Part shown: one piece after another, positions 33,997-41,232 of the stretch
Layout of the letters: the number at the start of each line of letters is the position of its first letter
Numbering within the stretch: position 1 is the stretch's first letter
Assembly: GCA_021205205.1 (NCBI GenBank)
Contig: JAJPXY010000107.1
Location: forward strand, 1 to 45,363
Direction: 5' to 3'
DNA length: 45,363 bases
Source of the DNA: Clostridiales bacterium
GTDB lineage: Bacteria; Bacillota; Clostridia; Oscillospirales; Oscillospiraceae
Translations under genes and position numbers: made by a program
The notes under the pieces: generated by a model
What the model saw: only the letters and a program-made list of their open reading frames with translations
What the model was told of the DNA's origin: nothing
Databases searched by the model: none

Positions 33997-34053
33997 GATG
34001 AAGCTGTTAGCTGTTAGCCAGGTGCTGCAAGCAAGAAACAAAGTGCTAAAATG
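33997..34053. repeat. AT-rich dispersed repeat (AGCTGTTAGC type), copy 1
   Basis: AAGCTGTTAGCTGTTAGCCA followed by GGTGCTGC and CAAAGTGCTAAAA recurs with small changes at 42757-42817, with a partial copy at 42842-42886. It lies upstream of the unknown propeller gene. The function is unknown. Confidence 0.6.
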
Positions 34054-34120
34054 AATATGGTTGCCCCTTTTGCTCAGAAAAGTACAAGTTTCCTATGGAG
34101 AATTACTGTTCGGAGATTGA

Positions 34121-34186
34121 CCACCCCTCTTGCCTCCCCTGAAAGGGGAGGAGGGCCGCCGCCTTTAGGCGGTGGCGGAGGGGTTT
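34121..34186. repeat. REP-like GC-rich double-hairpin repeat, copy B (inverted relative to copy A)
   Basis: This is nearly the exact reverse complement of 21976-22044: CCACCCCTCTTGCC, CCCCTGAAAGGGG and GCCGCCGCCTTTAGGCGGTG are shared. It lies downstream of ulaE (leftward) and could act as a terminator or mRNA 3' end there. Confidence 0.75.
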
Positions 34187-34249
34187 CAGCACATAACTGA
34201 ATAAAAGGGAAAGCCAATATAACTAATTACATACCGTCAGGATTGTTTA

Positions 34250-35092
34250 TTAGGATTGTTTATCCAGGATGGCGCTCATGCTGGAGCAGGCGAACTTGAT
34301 GTCGTCCTTCCAGGCGGGGCTGCCCACGTCCCACATCTCGGTGACGTAGCGGCGGATGCCCATGCTCCACGCCTTGGCGATGACCGCCTCGAAATCCACA
34401 TGACCGGTCAGGAAGGGGATCTCCCGGAACTTGCCGGGGACCGTCTCTTTGAGGTGCAGGGCCACGATGTGGTCCCGGCCGGTCTCCAGGTCGTCCAGCA
34501 CGCTGGTCCCGTAGGTTTTGGCGGCGTTGGTCAGGTTGCCGGAGTCGGGGTAGACACCCAGATAGGGGTTGTCGATAAGGTTGACGTACTTCATGGCCTT
34601 CTCAGTGGTGTTCATGAACGGGGTCTCCATGGTCTCGAAGCCCAGCAGGATGCCCTTGGCGGAGGCCATCAGCGTGGCTTTGGCCAGGTTCTCCCGGAAC
34701 AGCCGCTCGCTTTCGGCGGTGCCTTCCTCATAATAGACGTCGTAACCGGCCAGCTGGATGGTGCGGATGCCCAGGTCGTCGGCCAGCTGGATGGCCTTCT
34801 CCATGATGTCCATGCTCCTGGCCCGGACAGCGGGGTCGGCGGAGCCGAAGGGGTACTTCCGATGGCCGGAGAGGCACATGCTGCGGATGGGAATGCCCAC
34901 TTCGTACATGGTCCTGACCAGGTCCAGCCGCTCCTGGGCGGTCCACTCCAGCCGGGCCAGCTTGTCGTCGGTCTCGTCGATGCTGATCTCGACGAAATCG
35001 TAGCCGCACTCTTTGGCGCACTCCAGCTTGGCGCGCCAGTCCATGGTCTTGGGCATGGCCTTCTCGTACAGTCCGATAGCGTATGGTTTCAT
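34250..35092 (-). CDS. ulaE: L-ribulose-5-phosphate 3-epimerase (UlaE/SgaU)
   Basis: This 280-residue AP-endonuclease-2-fold (xylose isomerase-like TIM barrel) enzyme converts L-xylulose-5-phosphate to L-ribulose-5-phosphate. Family sequence is clear: YAIGLYEKAMPKTMDW, DFVEISIDETDDKLARLEW, SMCLSGHRKYPFGS, TIQLAGYDVYYE, GFETMETPFMNT with a metal-ligand glutamate, GVYPDSGNLTNA with an aspartate and VALHLKETVPGKFRE. It is the first leftward gene of the divergent ula cluster. Three 12-bp-spaced GTTCG repeats lie just downstream of its promoter and upstream of its start. Confidence 0.94.
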   Translation of the reverse strand: MKPYAIGLYEKAMPKTMDWRAKLECAKECGYDFVEISIDETDDKLARLEWTAQERLDLVRTMYEVGIPIRSMCLSGHRKYPFGSADPAVRARSMDIMEKAIQLADDLGIRTIQLAGYDVYYEEGTAESERLFRENLAKATLMASAKGILLGFETMETPFMNTTEKAMKYVNLIDNPYLGVYPDSGNLTNAAKTYGTSVLDDLETGRDHIVALHLKETVPGKFREIPFLTGHVDFEAVIAKAWSMGIRRYVTEMWDVGSPAWKDDIKFACSSMSAILDKQS

Positions 35093-35237
35093 AAGCGGTC
35101 ATCCTTCCTTCTCGTCATTTTGTCCTGATGTTTGGGCCGGTAAAAGTGACATTATTGCGGTTTAAAGTTGCAGAAAAGCCGGAGAAACCGGGGTTTTAAT
35201 CGGTTTTGGTCATTTTAACGAAAAGCGCACATAAAAT

Positions 35238-35266
35238 CGAACAATTAAACGAACGTTAAAACGAAC
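35238..35266. promoter_or_regulatory. Three direct CGAAC repeats (12-bp period), probable DeoR operator for ulaE
   Basis: CGAAC occurs at 35238, 35250 and 35262, each preceded by A/T-rich bases. In the direction of ulaE transcription this reads GTTCG three times, beginning about 30 bases after the predicted transcription start. Known DeoR-family operators, such as that of GlpR, contain TTCG/CGAA half-sites, and a DeoR gene lies in the divergent operon. The same GTTCG motif precedes ulaG (35622-35636). Confidence 0.6.
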
Positions 35267-35302
35267 ACAAAAAGCGACGGATTTTCTGCGCCAGCTATTT
35301 GT

Positions 35303-35331
35303 ATTATATACGGTCATATTTGCAATTTCAA
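35303..35331 (-). promoter_or_regulatory. Promoter of ulaE
   Basis: Read leftward: TTGAAA, 17 bases, TATAAT. It leaves a ~200-base leader before ulaE that contains the CGAAC repeats. Confidence 0.75.
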
Positions 35332-35566
35332 GGGCTTTTTTCGTTTTTTCTCATTTCTTTCTTGAAAATGGCGTCATAAAATTTCGTCGTTTTGCCAAAC
35401 GCAGAACAGCTTAAATCAAAAATAAAACATATAAAAGTTAGAAATTAGACGTTATATGGTCTTATTTTTATTCTAATTTGTAAAAATGTTTTCGTCAAAT
35501 TCCTGAATCTCGGCCTCAAAAGTCCATTTTGGTGCTGAGATTCAAAAAATTTGAACCATAAAACAC

Positions 35567-35595
35567 TTGCAATTTGAGCGATTTTACGTTATAGT
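35567..35595 (+). promoter_or_regulatory. Promoter of the ulaG-PTS operon
   Basis: TTGCAA, 17 bases, TATAGT, about 60 bases upstream of ulaG. The AT-rich stretch 35340-35560 between the two divergent promoters contains no gene and may hold further regulatory sites that I could not define. Confidence 0.7.
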
Positions 35596-35621
35596 TTGAT
35601 TCACGGAAGCAAAAACATATA

Positions 35622-35636
35622 TTCGTCATCTGTTCG
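35622..35636 (+). promoter_or_regulatory. Two GTTCG-like repeats in the ulaG leader, probable DeoR operator
   Basis: ATTCGTCATCTGTTCG places two TTCG motifs 11 bases apart, about 20 bases after the predicted start of transcription and just before the AAAGGAGGAG ribosome binding site. Orientation relative to transcription is the same as for the ulaE repeats. Confidence 0.45.
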
Positions 35637-35655
35637 CATCAAAAGGAGGAGCATT

Positions 35656-36759
35656 ATGAGCAAAGTATCTGAAATGTCCCGCGAAAAATGGATCATGAGC
35701 ACCTTCCCCGAGTGGGGGACCTGGCTGGTGGAGGACATCGAGAACGAAGTCGTCCAGCCGGGTAACGTGGCCATGTGGTGGCTTGGCTGCACCGGCATCT
35801 GGTTCAAGACCCCCGGCGGCGCCAACATCAGCATCGACCTGTGGTGCGGCAACGGCAAGCGCACCCACGGCGACGGCAAGATGAAGGTGGGCCACCAGAT
35901 GGCCAACATGTGCGGCGGCCGCGCCATGCAGCCCAACCTGCGCAACGTCCCCTTCGTCATCGACCCCTTCGCCTTCAAGCAGGTGGACGCCGTTCTGGCC
36001 ACCCACTACCATCAGGACCATATGTCCGCCGAGTGGGCCGCCCATGTGCTCCAGAGCGGCATGACCACCACCGACGACAAGGGCAACGTGATCCCCGTCC
36101 CCTTCATCGGCCCCAAGAAGTCCGTGGAGACCTGGATCAAATGGGGTGTCCCGGCAGACCGTTGCATCACCGTCAAGCCCGGCGACAGCATCAAGATTAA
36201 GGACATCGAGATCATCGCCCTGGACAGCTTTGACCGCACCTGCATCGTCACCACCGATTCCACCGGCCCCGACCGGGAGGAGCTGACCGGCGTCTGCCCC
36301 ACCGATATGGACGACAAGGCCGTCAACTACCTGGTCAAGACCCCCGGCGGCAACATCTATCACTCCGGCGACTCCCACTTCTCCATCTACTTCGCCAAGC
36401 ACGGCAAGGACTACGACATCGACGTGGCCTTCGGCTCCTTCGGCGAGAACCCCATCGGTATGCAGGACAAGATGACCTCCATCGACGTGCTGCGTATGGC
36501 CGAGAACCTCCAGTGCAAGGTGGTCATTCCCATCCACTGGGATGTGTGGACCAACTTCCAGGCCGACTGCGAGGAGATCAAGCTGCTCTACGACTTCAAG
36601 AAGGACCGCAACGAGTACAAGTTCCATCCCTTCTTCTGGCAGGTGGGCGGCAAGTACGTCTATCCCCAGGATAAGGACAAGATCTATTACCACCATCGCC
36701 GCGGCTTCGAGGACTGCTTCGAGGCGCCCCAGAACATCCCCTATCGTTCCTGCCTGTAA
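35656..36759 (+). CDS. ulaG: L-ascorbate-6-phosphate lactonase
   Basis: This 367-residue metallo-beta-lactamase-fold enzyme hydrolyses L-ascorbate-6-phosphate to 3-keto-L-gulonate-6-phosphate in the cytosol. The start [24 protein letters not shown] follows AAAGGAGGAG; the track start is 20 codons upstream. The metal motif is [13 protein letters not shown], with further ligands in [11 protein letters not shown] and [28 protein letters not shown] and [12 protein letters not shown] are typical UlaG stretches. It heads the operon with the ascorbate PTS, matching the enteric gene order. Confidence 0.96.
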   Translation: MSKVSEMSREKWIMSTFPEWGTWLVEDIENEVVQPGNVAMWWLGCTGIWFKTPGGANISIDLWCGNGKRTHGDGKMKVGHQMANMCGGRAMQPNLRNVPFVIDPFAFKQVDAVLATHYHQDHMSAEWAAHVLQSGMTTTDDKGNVIPVPFIGPKKSVETWIKWGVPADRCITVKPGDSIKIKDIEIIALDSFDRTCIVTTDSTGPDREELTGVCPTDMDDKAVNYLVKTPGGNIYHSGDSHFSIYFAKHGKDYDIDVAFGSFGENPIGMQDKMTSIDVLRMAENLQCKVVIPIHWDVWTNFQADCEEIKLLYDFKKDRNEYKFHPFFWQVGGKYVYPQDKDKIYYHHRRGFEDCFEAPQNIPYRSCL

Positions 36760-36780
36760 TGGGGAAAGGAGACAGTTACT

Positions 36781-37260
36781 ATGGCCACTGTTTTACAGAC
36801 GATCGTTGAGAAGAAGCACTACAAGTTCATCGACGAGCCTGTCACCTGGCAGGAGGCGGTCCGCCTGAGCACCGAGTCCCTGGTCGCCGACGGCAGCGTG
36901 GACGCCGACTACTATCAGCAGATCGTGGACTGCATCACCAAGTACGGCCCCTACGTGGTCTTTGACCACTACGTGGCCATGCCCCACTCCCAGGAGAACG
37001 CCGCCGGTGTCCACAAAACCGGCATCGGCTTCATGGTGTCCAAGCAGGTCGTGGACTTCGGCGAGGACGAGGACGGCGAGAAGAAGGAAGCCAAGCTGTT
37101 CTTCACCCTGGCCGCCTGCAACCCCGACGAGCACCTGAACAACATCCAGCAGCTGATGGGCGTGTTCACCAACGAGGAGCTGCTGGACGCCCTGATGGAG
37201 GCCAACACCCCCGAGGACATCCTGGCCGCCGAAGCCAAGTATCCCTGCGAAGAGATGTAA
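36781..37260 (+). CDS. ulaC: PTS ascorbate-type IIA component
   Basis: This 159-residue cytoplasmic phosphocarrier of the mannitol/fructose-like IIA fold has its phosphorylated histidine in YVAMPHSQEN (about H68). The surrounding WQEAVRLSTESLVADGSVDADYYQQIVDCI and LFFTLAACNPDEHLNNIQQLMGVF are typical. It receives phosphate from HPr and passes it to the IIB cysteine. It lies 21 bases after ulaG and 42 bases before the IIC gene. The ascorbate class is assigned from ulaG and IIC next door. Confidence 0.93.
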   Translation: MATVLQTIVEKKHYKFIDEPVTWQEAVRLSTESLVADGSVDADYYQQIVDCITKYGPYVVFDHYVAMPHSQENAAGVHKTGIGFMVSKQVVDFGEDEDGEKKEAKLFFTLAACNPDEHLNNIQQLMGVFTNEELLDALMEANTPEDILAAEAKYPCEEM

Positions 37261-37302
37261 AATGTACATCGAACCCTTTAAATTTGAAAGAGAGGATAAG
37301 TC

Positions 37303-38814
37303 ATGATCGTTCTTAATGTCCTGAGCGCGATTTGGACCTTCTTTGCCACCTACGTGTTGCAGAAGGCCCCCTACATGGTCGGTTTCCTGACCTTGCTGGG
37401 CTACTGCCTGATGGGCAAGCCCTGGTACGACACCCTGGGCGGCACCCTGAAAGCCATCATCGGTATGCTGATCCTGAACGCCGGTTCCTCCGGTCTGACC
37501 AGCACCTTCCGTCCCATCCTGGCCGGTTTGAAGGACCGCTTCAATCTGACCGCCGCCGTCATTGACCCCTACTATGGTCAGAACGCCGTCACCGCCGGTG
37601 TGGAGGAGGTCTTTGGCAAGGGCTTCTCCCAGGCGATGACCCTGCTGCTCATCGCATTTATCGTCAACATCCTTTTGGTCCGCTTCAATAAAATCACCAA
37701 GTGCCGCGCGCTGTTCACCACCGGTCACGTCCAGGTGCAGCAGGCTGCCACCGCTTACTGGCTGATCATGTTCGCCCTGCCCGGCCTGCTGGACAACAAC
37801 ACCGCGCTGCTCATCGTCATGTCCGTCGTCCTGGGCGCTTACTGGGCTGTCGGTGCCAACCTGACCATCAAGCCCATGCAGGAGCTGTCCGGGGGCGCTG
37901 GCTTCGCCATCGCTCACCAGCAGATGTTCGGCATCCGCCTGAGCGCGTTCCTGGCCGATAAGTTCTTCGGCAAGGACGGCGGCAAGCATGAAGAGCGCGA
38001 GATCAAGAAGGTCGGTGAGCTGGAAATGCCCGGTTTCTTCTCCATCTTCAACGAGAACATGGTTTGTACCGCCATCCTGATGACCGTCTTCTTCGGCGCC
38101 ATCATGGCCATCATCGGCAAGCCCTACTTCGTCGGCACCGGCGATATCGAAGAGAGCACCAACTTCGTGTGGTACTGCTTCGACACCTCCCTGAACTTCG
38201 CCGTCTACCTGGCCATCCTCCAGCTGGGCGTCCGTACCTTCGTTACTGAGCTGACCGCTTCCTTCCAGGGCATCGCGGACAAGTTGCTGCCCTCCTCCGT
38301 CCCCGGTGTGGACTGCGCGGTCTGCTTCGGTTTCGGCGACGCCAACGCTGTCACCTTCGGCTTCCTGGCCGGTCTGGTGGGCCAGATCATCGCTATCCTG
38401 GTCTTGATTTTCGCCGGTTCCCCTGTTATTATTATTTGTGGTTTCGTGCCCGTGTTCTTCGACAACGCCACCATGGGTCTGGTCGCCAACGACAAGGGCG
38501 GCTTGAAGGCCTGCCTCATCATCCCCTTCATCGCCGGACTTGTTGAGGTCTTTGGCGCAGCCATCATCGCCGGTTGGTGCGGTCTGGCTGACTACGGCGG
38601 ATACCTGGGTATGTTCGACTGGGATACCGTCTGGCCTGTGTTCACCTTCCTGATGAGATACCTGGGCTACATCGGCGTGGCGCTGGTGGTTATCATCCTG
38701 CTGGCCATCCCGCAGATCGAGTACCGCATGGACCCCGAGGGCTACTTCCTCATCACCGAGGACTACGACGCCTATCTGGAGCACGTAGAAGCGAAAAAGG
38801 CTGCCAGAAAGTGA
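37303..38814 (+). CDS. ulaA: PTS ascorbate transporter IIC component
   Basis: This 503-residue integral membrane permease has about ten or more hydrophobic segments. Family landmarks are APYMVGFLTLLGYCLMGKPW, GMLILNAGSSGLTSTFRPIL, YYGQNAVTA and GLVGQIIAILVLIF. It imports L-ascorbate coupled to phosphorylation. GAGAGG precedes the ATG. It is slightly longer than the enteric protein, with a hydrophilic C-terminal tail (YLEHVEAKKAARK). The IIB gene follows only after a 221-base gap containing a large hairpin, unusual for subunits of one transporter. Confidence 0.93.
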   Translation: MIVLNVLSAIWTFFATYVLQKAPYMVGFLTLLGYCLMGKPWYDTLGGTLKAIIGMLILNAGSSGLTSTFRPILAGLKDRFNLTAAVIDPYYGQNAVTAGVEEVFGKGFSQAMTLLLIAFIVNILLVRFNKITKCRALFTTGHVQVQQAATAYWLIMFALPGLLDNNTALLIVMSVVLGAYWAVGANLTIKPMQELSGGAGFAIAHQQMFGIRLSAFLADKFFGKDGGKHEEREIKKVGELEMPGFFSIFNENMVCTAILMTVFFGAIMAIIGKPYFVGTGDIEESTNFVWYCFDTSLNFAVYLAILQLGVRTFVTELTASFQGIADKLLPSSVPGVDCAVCFGFGDANAVTFGFLAGLVGQIIAILVLIFAGSPVIIICGFVPVFFDNATMGLVANDKGGLKACLIIPFIAGLVEVFGAAIIAGWCGLADYGGYLGMFDWDTVWPVFTFLMRYLGYIGVALVVIILLAIPQIEYRMDPEGYFLITEDYDAYLEHVEAKKAARK

Positions 38815-38892
38815 CCGGAAGCAGGCGGTTGTTTCCCCCTCCTTTCCTGTATAACCTCCCTCCATCCAAGTGCTTGTTCCCGGTTTCCATCT

Positions 38893-38954
38893 GGAAAGCT
38901 CCTTATAAACGCGGCGTTTGGCCGACGGGCCAGACGCCGTAGGGGGAGCTTTCC
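38893..38954 (+). other. 62-nt two-tier RNA hairpin between PTS IIC and IIB genes
   Basis: Outer arms GGAAAGCTCC (38893-38902) and GGAGCTTTCC (38945-38954) pair perfectly. Inner arms CGGCGTTTGGCC and GGCCAGACGCCG pair with one wobble around a GACG loop. No T-run follows, so it is not a standard terminator. It may set the ratio of IIC to IIB message by processing or 3'-end protection, or host a regulator. Confidence 0.6.
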
Positions 38955-39035
38955 CGAGAGCAAGTCCCCGTCCCGTCCCTGTCCGGGCAAAACCCGGCGT
39001 AATATATCTATCTATTTATAAAGGAGTTTTTTATC

Positions 39036-39344
39036 ATGGCAAAACTGGACAACAAGAAACTGATGGTCTGCTGCGCCAACGGCGCCGGTTCCTCCCTGAT
39101 GATGAAGATGGCCGTGCAGAAGGTCATGGACAAGTACAAGATCAAGCCCGCCGACCTGCACCACTGCGCCGTCTCCGATGGCAAGACCGCCGCGATGAAC
39201 TACGACGTGGTTTTCTGCGCCCGCAACTTCGCAAAGACCTTCGCCGATGCCGAGAAGAAGGGCGTCACCGTCATTCCTCTGCGCAACGTCATGTCCAACG
39301 TGGAGATCGAGAAGGCTCTGAAAGAGCGGGATCTGCTGGACTGA
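39036..39344 (+). CDS. ulaB: PTS ascorbate-type IIB component
   Basis: This 102-residue cytoplasmic domain begins MAKLDNKKLMVCCANGAGSSLMMKM. The phosphorylated cysteine is C13 of the CANGAGSS P-loop, which transfers phosphate to ascorbate on IIC. VFCARNFAKTF and VTVIPLRNVMSNVEIEKAL are typical of the lactose/ascorbate IIB group. AAAGGAG lies upstream. It is separated from IIC by a structured gap but is followed by the operon terminator, so it is likely expressed from the same or a processed transcript. Confidence 0.93.
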   Translation: MAKLDNKKLMVCCANGAGSSLMMKMAVQKVMDKYKIKPADLHHCAVSDGKTAAMNYDVVFCARNFAKTFADAEKKGVTVIPLRNVMSNVEIEKALKERDLLD

Positions 39345-39402
39345 TTCACCAGTGCCGTGATTGGCGGTTCCCCGCCGGTCACGGACAGTAAAGCATAAAA
39401 CC

Positions 39403-39442
39403 AAAAAGGTTCTGGGTGCAGCAGTGCGCTCAGAACCTTTTT
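39403..39442 (+). terminator. Terminator of the ulaG-PTS operon
   Basis: AAAAAGGTTCTG and CAGAACCTTTTT form a perfect 12-bp stem ending in a T-run, about 60 bases after the IIB stop. Confidence 0.9.
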
Positions 39443-39519
39443 CAAAAACGGAGAACATTTCGCAAAAACAGATATGGCAGCGAGAAACCTTCTTGCGAAA
39501 AAGGACGGACTGTGTTATT

Positions 39520-40224
39520 ATGATAAAAGTAATCATTTTCGATATTGATAACACGCTGTATAGCTTTGACACCGCCCACCAGGTCGCCTTTGGCGCGTTG
39601 CTAGACTACGCGCAGCGGGAGCTGGGCGTCGCTCCCGACGAGCTCCGGCGGCTCCACAGGGAGATGAACCAGGAGCTGAAGGGGCGCATGGGCAGCTGCG
39701 CCGCCATCCACAACCGGCTCATCCGCTACCAGAACATTCTGGAGCGGCTGGGCAAGCCCCTCGGCCACGCCCTGCGGATGTCCGACCTGTATTGGAACAC
39801 CCTCCTGGACGCGATGGAGCCATCTCCCGGGGCGGCGGAGACAGTGCGGCAGCTGAAAGCACAAGGGCTGAAAATCGGCGTGGGGACAGATATGACCGCC
39901 CGAATGCAGTTTATCAAGCTGGAGCGGCTGGGTCTGCTGCCCTATATCGACTTTCTGGTCTCCAGCGAGGAGGCCCAGGCGGAGAAGCCCGCTCCGGCCC
40001 TGTTCGCCCGCTGCGTGGAAAAGGCGGGCGTCCGCCCGGCGGAGTGCCTTTTCGTGGGGGACAATCTGGAAAAAGACGTACACGGCGCACAGGCGGCGGG
40101 GCTGTACGCCCTGTGGTATCGGCCCCAGGGCGCGGCGGAGGAAACGGCAGAGCCGTTTGTCACCACCCTGCGCCAGCTGCCCGGCCTCCTGGCCGCCGAC
40201 GGAGAGATTGAGAGAAGGAGCTGA
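39520..40224 (+). CDS. HAD-family hydrolase next to the DeoR regulator
   Basis: This 234-residue HAD phosphatase begins MIKVIIFDIDNTLYSFD (motif I DIDNT). Motif II is GVGTDMTARMQ, the lysine is in EEAQAEKPAPALFARC, and motif IV is CLFVGDNLEKDVHGAQAAGL. A helical cap lies at about residues 15-85. The track start is 53 codons too long and runs through the upstream terminator. It ends four bases before the deoR start, so the two are co-transcribed. It may dephosphorylate a sugar phosphate that accumulates during ascorbate or pentulose use; that is inference from position. Confidence 0.87.
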   Translation: MIKVIIFDIDNTLYSFDTAHQVAFGALLDYAQRELGVAPDELRRLHREMNQELKGRMGSCAAIHNRLIRYQNILERLGKPLGHALRMSDLYWNTLLDAMEPSPGAAETVRQLKAQGLKIGVGTDMTARMQFIKLERLGLLPYIDFLVSSEEAQAEKPAPALFARCVEKAGVRPAECLFVGDNLEKDVHGAQAAGLYALWYRPQGAAEETAEPFVTTLRQLPGLLAADGEIERRS

Positions 40225-40228
40225 GAAC

Positions 40229-41026
40229 ATGAAACGAGATCGCAAGTCCGTGGACGAGCGGCAGAACCGCATCCTCCAGATGATCCGGGAACAGGGCGAG
40301 GTCAATGTGGAGGATCTGGCAAAGACGTTCGACATTTCCCTGATGACCGTCCGTCGGGACCTGCAACATTTGGAGGAGCAGAAGCTCATCAGCCGCTTCT
40401 ACGGCGGCGCCACTGTGGTCAACCAGCGCCATGTGATGACCCGGGAAGAGGAGATCTCCATGTATCGGGACCTGATCTCCAAGTACGCGGCCCAGTTCGT
40501 GGAGGACGGGGACCATCTGTTCATTAACGGCAGCCGCACGGCGCTGAATATGCTGGAATATGTGGAGCGGCAGCACGTCTCTGTCATGACCAACAACGGC
40601 TGGGCCGTTGGGAAGCAGTTCCCCAAGGGCGTGAACGTGACCCTGACCGGCGGCGAGGTGCGCAGCCACATCATGATTGGCGACTACGTCATGCGCAACC
40701 TGTTGAACATCACGGCGGACAAGACCTTCCTGGGCTGCTCCGCCGTCTACGAGAACGGGGAGTTCCGCTACGACATCCCCACGGAGATCGGAATCAACGA
40801 GGCCATGATCACCCGCACCACCAAGGAGCTGTATATCCTGGCGGACCACACCAAAATCATGAGCGGCAGCGCCCACCAGAACGAGTATGGCAGCTGCACC
40901 TACGAGGGGTCCTGGACTCTCATCACCGACGAGCTGGCCAACGCCACCACCATAGAGCGTCTCCGCCAGACCGGGCGAAAGGTGATTCAGGTCCACGCGG
41001 AGCGGTCAGAGGAGGAGGCAGGCTGA
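40229..41026 (+). CDS. DeoR/GlpR-family transcriptional regulator
   Basis: This 265-residue sugar-sensing repressor has the N-terminal DeoR helix-turn-helix: RQNRILQMIREQGEVNVEDLAKTFDISLMTVRRDLQHLEEQKLI followed by SRFYGGATV. The C-terminal sensor domain (about residues 80-250) includes LFINGSRTALNMLEYV, LTGGEVRSH, DKTFLGCSAVYENGEF and ELYILADHTKIM, as in phosphosugar-binding DeoR proteins. The start MKRDRK is set by GAAGGAG upstream. The nearest plausible targets are the divergent ulaE/ulaG promoters with their GTTCG repeats. The effector could be ascorbate-6-phosphate or a pentulose phosphate, by analogy with UlaR. Confidence 0.9.
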   Translation: MKRDRKSVDERQNRILQMIREQGEVNVEDLAKTFDISLMTVRRDLQHLEEQKLISRFYGGATVVNQRHVMTREEEISMYRDLISKYAAQFVEDGDHLFINGSRTALNMLEYVERQHVSVMTNNGWAVGKQFPKGVNVTLTGGEVRSHIMIGDYVMRNLLNITADKTFLGCSAVYENGEFRYDIPTEIGINEAMITRTTKELYILADHTKIMSGSAHQNEYGSCTYEGSWTLITDELANATTIERLRQTGRKVIQVHAERSEEEAG

Positions 41027-41127
41027 GCATTTTCCGGACGTTCGCCTCTGTTTTTTCTCGGAACGATTTTATTCTGTCATAACTGTTGTTCGTTGTTTTT
41101 TCTCCCCCCACTCTCGATATAGAACCG

Positions 41128-41160
41128 AAAACCCGGCTCCGCAGTTCGGAGCCGGGTTTT
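41128..41160 (+). terminator. Bidirectional terminator between deoR and mnmA
   Basis: AAAACCCGGCTCCG and CGGAGCCGGGTTTT form a perfect 14-bp stem with a CAGTT loop and T-runs on both strands. It can end both the rightward deoR and leftward mnmA transcripts. Confidence 0.9.
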
Positions 41161-41232
41161 AAAGTGCCCAAAAATAGTTGCTGTTCGCTGTCGGTTTGCC
41201 ATTCCCGGCGAGCAGCGGATGCTGAGCCAAAT

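Noticed and set aside
35093-35655. Possible riboswitch or small gene in the 560-bp ula intergenic region
   Set aside because: It is AT-rich with two promoters and operator-like repeats. No ORF with a ribosome binding site and no known aptamer core was recognised.
36793-38865. 690-codon minus-strand ORF opposite PTS IIA/IIC
   Set aside because: It is a shadow of the PTS genes; the repetitive Gly/Asp/Val/His composition gives no protein family.
39497-39520. Candidate promoter TTGCGA-N17-TATTAT before the HAD gene
   Set aside because: The -10 box would overlap the ATG, and the conserved DIDNT motif requires translation from that ATG, so transcription must start further upstream.
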